From positions 1 through 5,525 of the forward strand of contig CAZLIC010000148.1 of assembly GCA_964559535.1 (NCBI GenBank): a stretch of 5,525 nucleotides of DNA, written 5' to 3'. A program made the translations under genes and the position numbers. This stretch comes from CAZLIC01 sp964559535 (lineage in GTDB: Bacteria; Pseudomonadota; Alphaproteobacteria; Rhodobacterales; Rhodobacteraceae). Within the stretch, counting starts at the first letter, position 1. Every line of letters begins with the position of its first letter. Under the pieces are notes generated by a model, which saw only the letters and a list, made by a program, of their open reading frames with translations, ran no database searches and was not told the origin of the DNA. Below, piece after piece: positions 5,303 to 5,525 of this stretch.

Positions 5303-5525
5303 TCAGAAGTCCATGCCGCCGCCGCCCATGCCGCCGCCGCCGCCAGCCATGGCTTTGTCGTCCTTGGGCTTGTCGGCGATCATCGCCTCGGTGGTGATCA
5401 GCAGCGAGGCGACCGAAGCCGCATCTTCCAGCGCGGTGCGCACGACCTTGGCCGGGTCGATCACACCGAAGGCGAACATGTCGCCGTACTCTTCGGTCTG
5501 GGCGTTGAAGCCGAACGACTTGTCG
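5303..5525 (-). CDS. groEL: Chaperonin GroEL, C-terminal end (partial)
   Basis: Only the last 73 residues and the stop codon are in the window; the gene continues beyond the right edge. The 60-kDa subunit forms the double-ring ATP-driven folding chamber with GroES in the cytoplasm. Recognisable end-of-protein sequence includes GFNAQTEEYGDM (5-16), GVIDPAKVVRTALEDAASVA (20-39) and LLITTEAMIADKP (41-53). The tail is Gly/Met-rich, with runs of five and four glycines separated by Met, ending in MDF; this is the flexible tail that lies inside the cavity. A full protein would be about 545 residues. Nothing in this part is disrupted. A groES gene would be expected upstream, outside the window. Alphaproteobacteria often carry more than one groEL copy, and which one this is cannot be told here. 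Confidence 0.97.
   Translation of the reverse strand, partial: DKSFGFNAQTEEYGDMFAFGVIDPAKVVRTALEDAASVASLLITTEAMIADKPKDDKAMAGGGGGMGGGGMDF

Overview
This 5.5 kb window is high-GC bacterial DNA with compact genes. It most likely comes from an alphaproteobacterium of the Rhodobacteraceae/Paracoccaceae type. That placement is inferred from base composition, the fused PuuE-UraD purine enzyme, the GroEL tail and the G-rich extragenic palindromes. No marker in the window fixes the genus.

Layout: (1) Bases 1-148 hold no gene but carry two inverted copies of a G-rich palindromic unit, each with a strong G-quadruplex pattern. (2) Bases 149-2868 are a purine-ureide catabolism block. On the minus strand, a fused allantoinase/OHCU decarboxylase (puuE-uraD) overlaps allE by 4 bp. 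Divergently, on the plus strand, lies uraH (5-hydroxyisourate hydrolase). Together they cover hydroxyisourate -> OHCU (UraH), OHCU -> (S)-allantoin (UraD domain), allantoin -> allantoate (PuuE domain) and ureidoglycine -> ureidoglycolate (AllE). The urate-oxidising enzyme, the allantoate amidohydrolase (AllC-type) and the ureidoglycolate-cleaving enzyme are not in the window. (3) A DMT/EamA-family transporter on the minus strand (2873-3721) converges on uraH with only 4 bp between stop codons. (4) A TetR-family regulator (minus, about 3879-4493) is divergent from a multi-pass membrane protein resembling DUF4386 (plus, 4597-5250). The 103 bp between them hold three copies of a 16-bp palindrome, GTCACC-N4-GGTGAC, placed on and around a consensus -35 box; this looks like a self-contained repressor/operator/target module. 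(5) From 5303 to the right edge, on the minus strand, is the 3' end of groEL, followed by a strong intrinsic terminator whose T-tract begins inside the neighbouring gene's stop codon.

Nothing in the window is a clearly new defence or mobile system. The best leads are the triple-operator TetR module and its uncharacterised membrane target, the allantoinase/decarboxylase fusion, and the paired inverted G-quadruplex palindromes at the end of the ureide operon.
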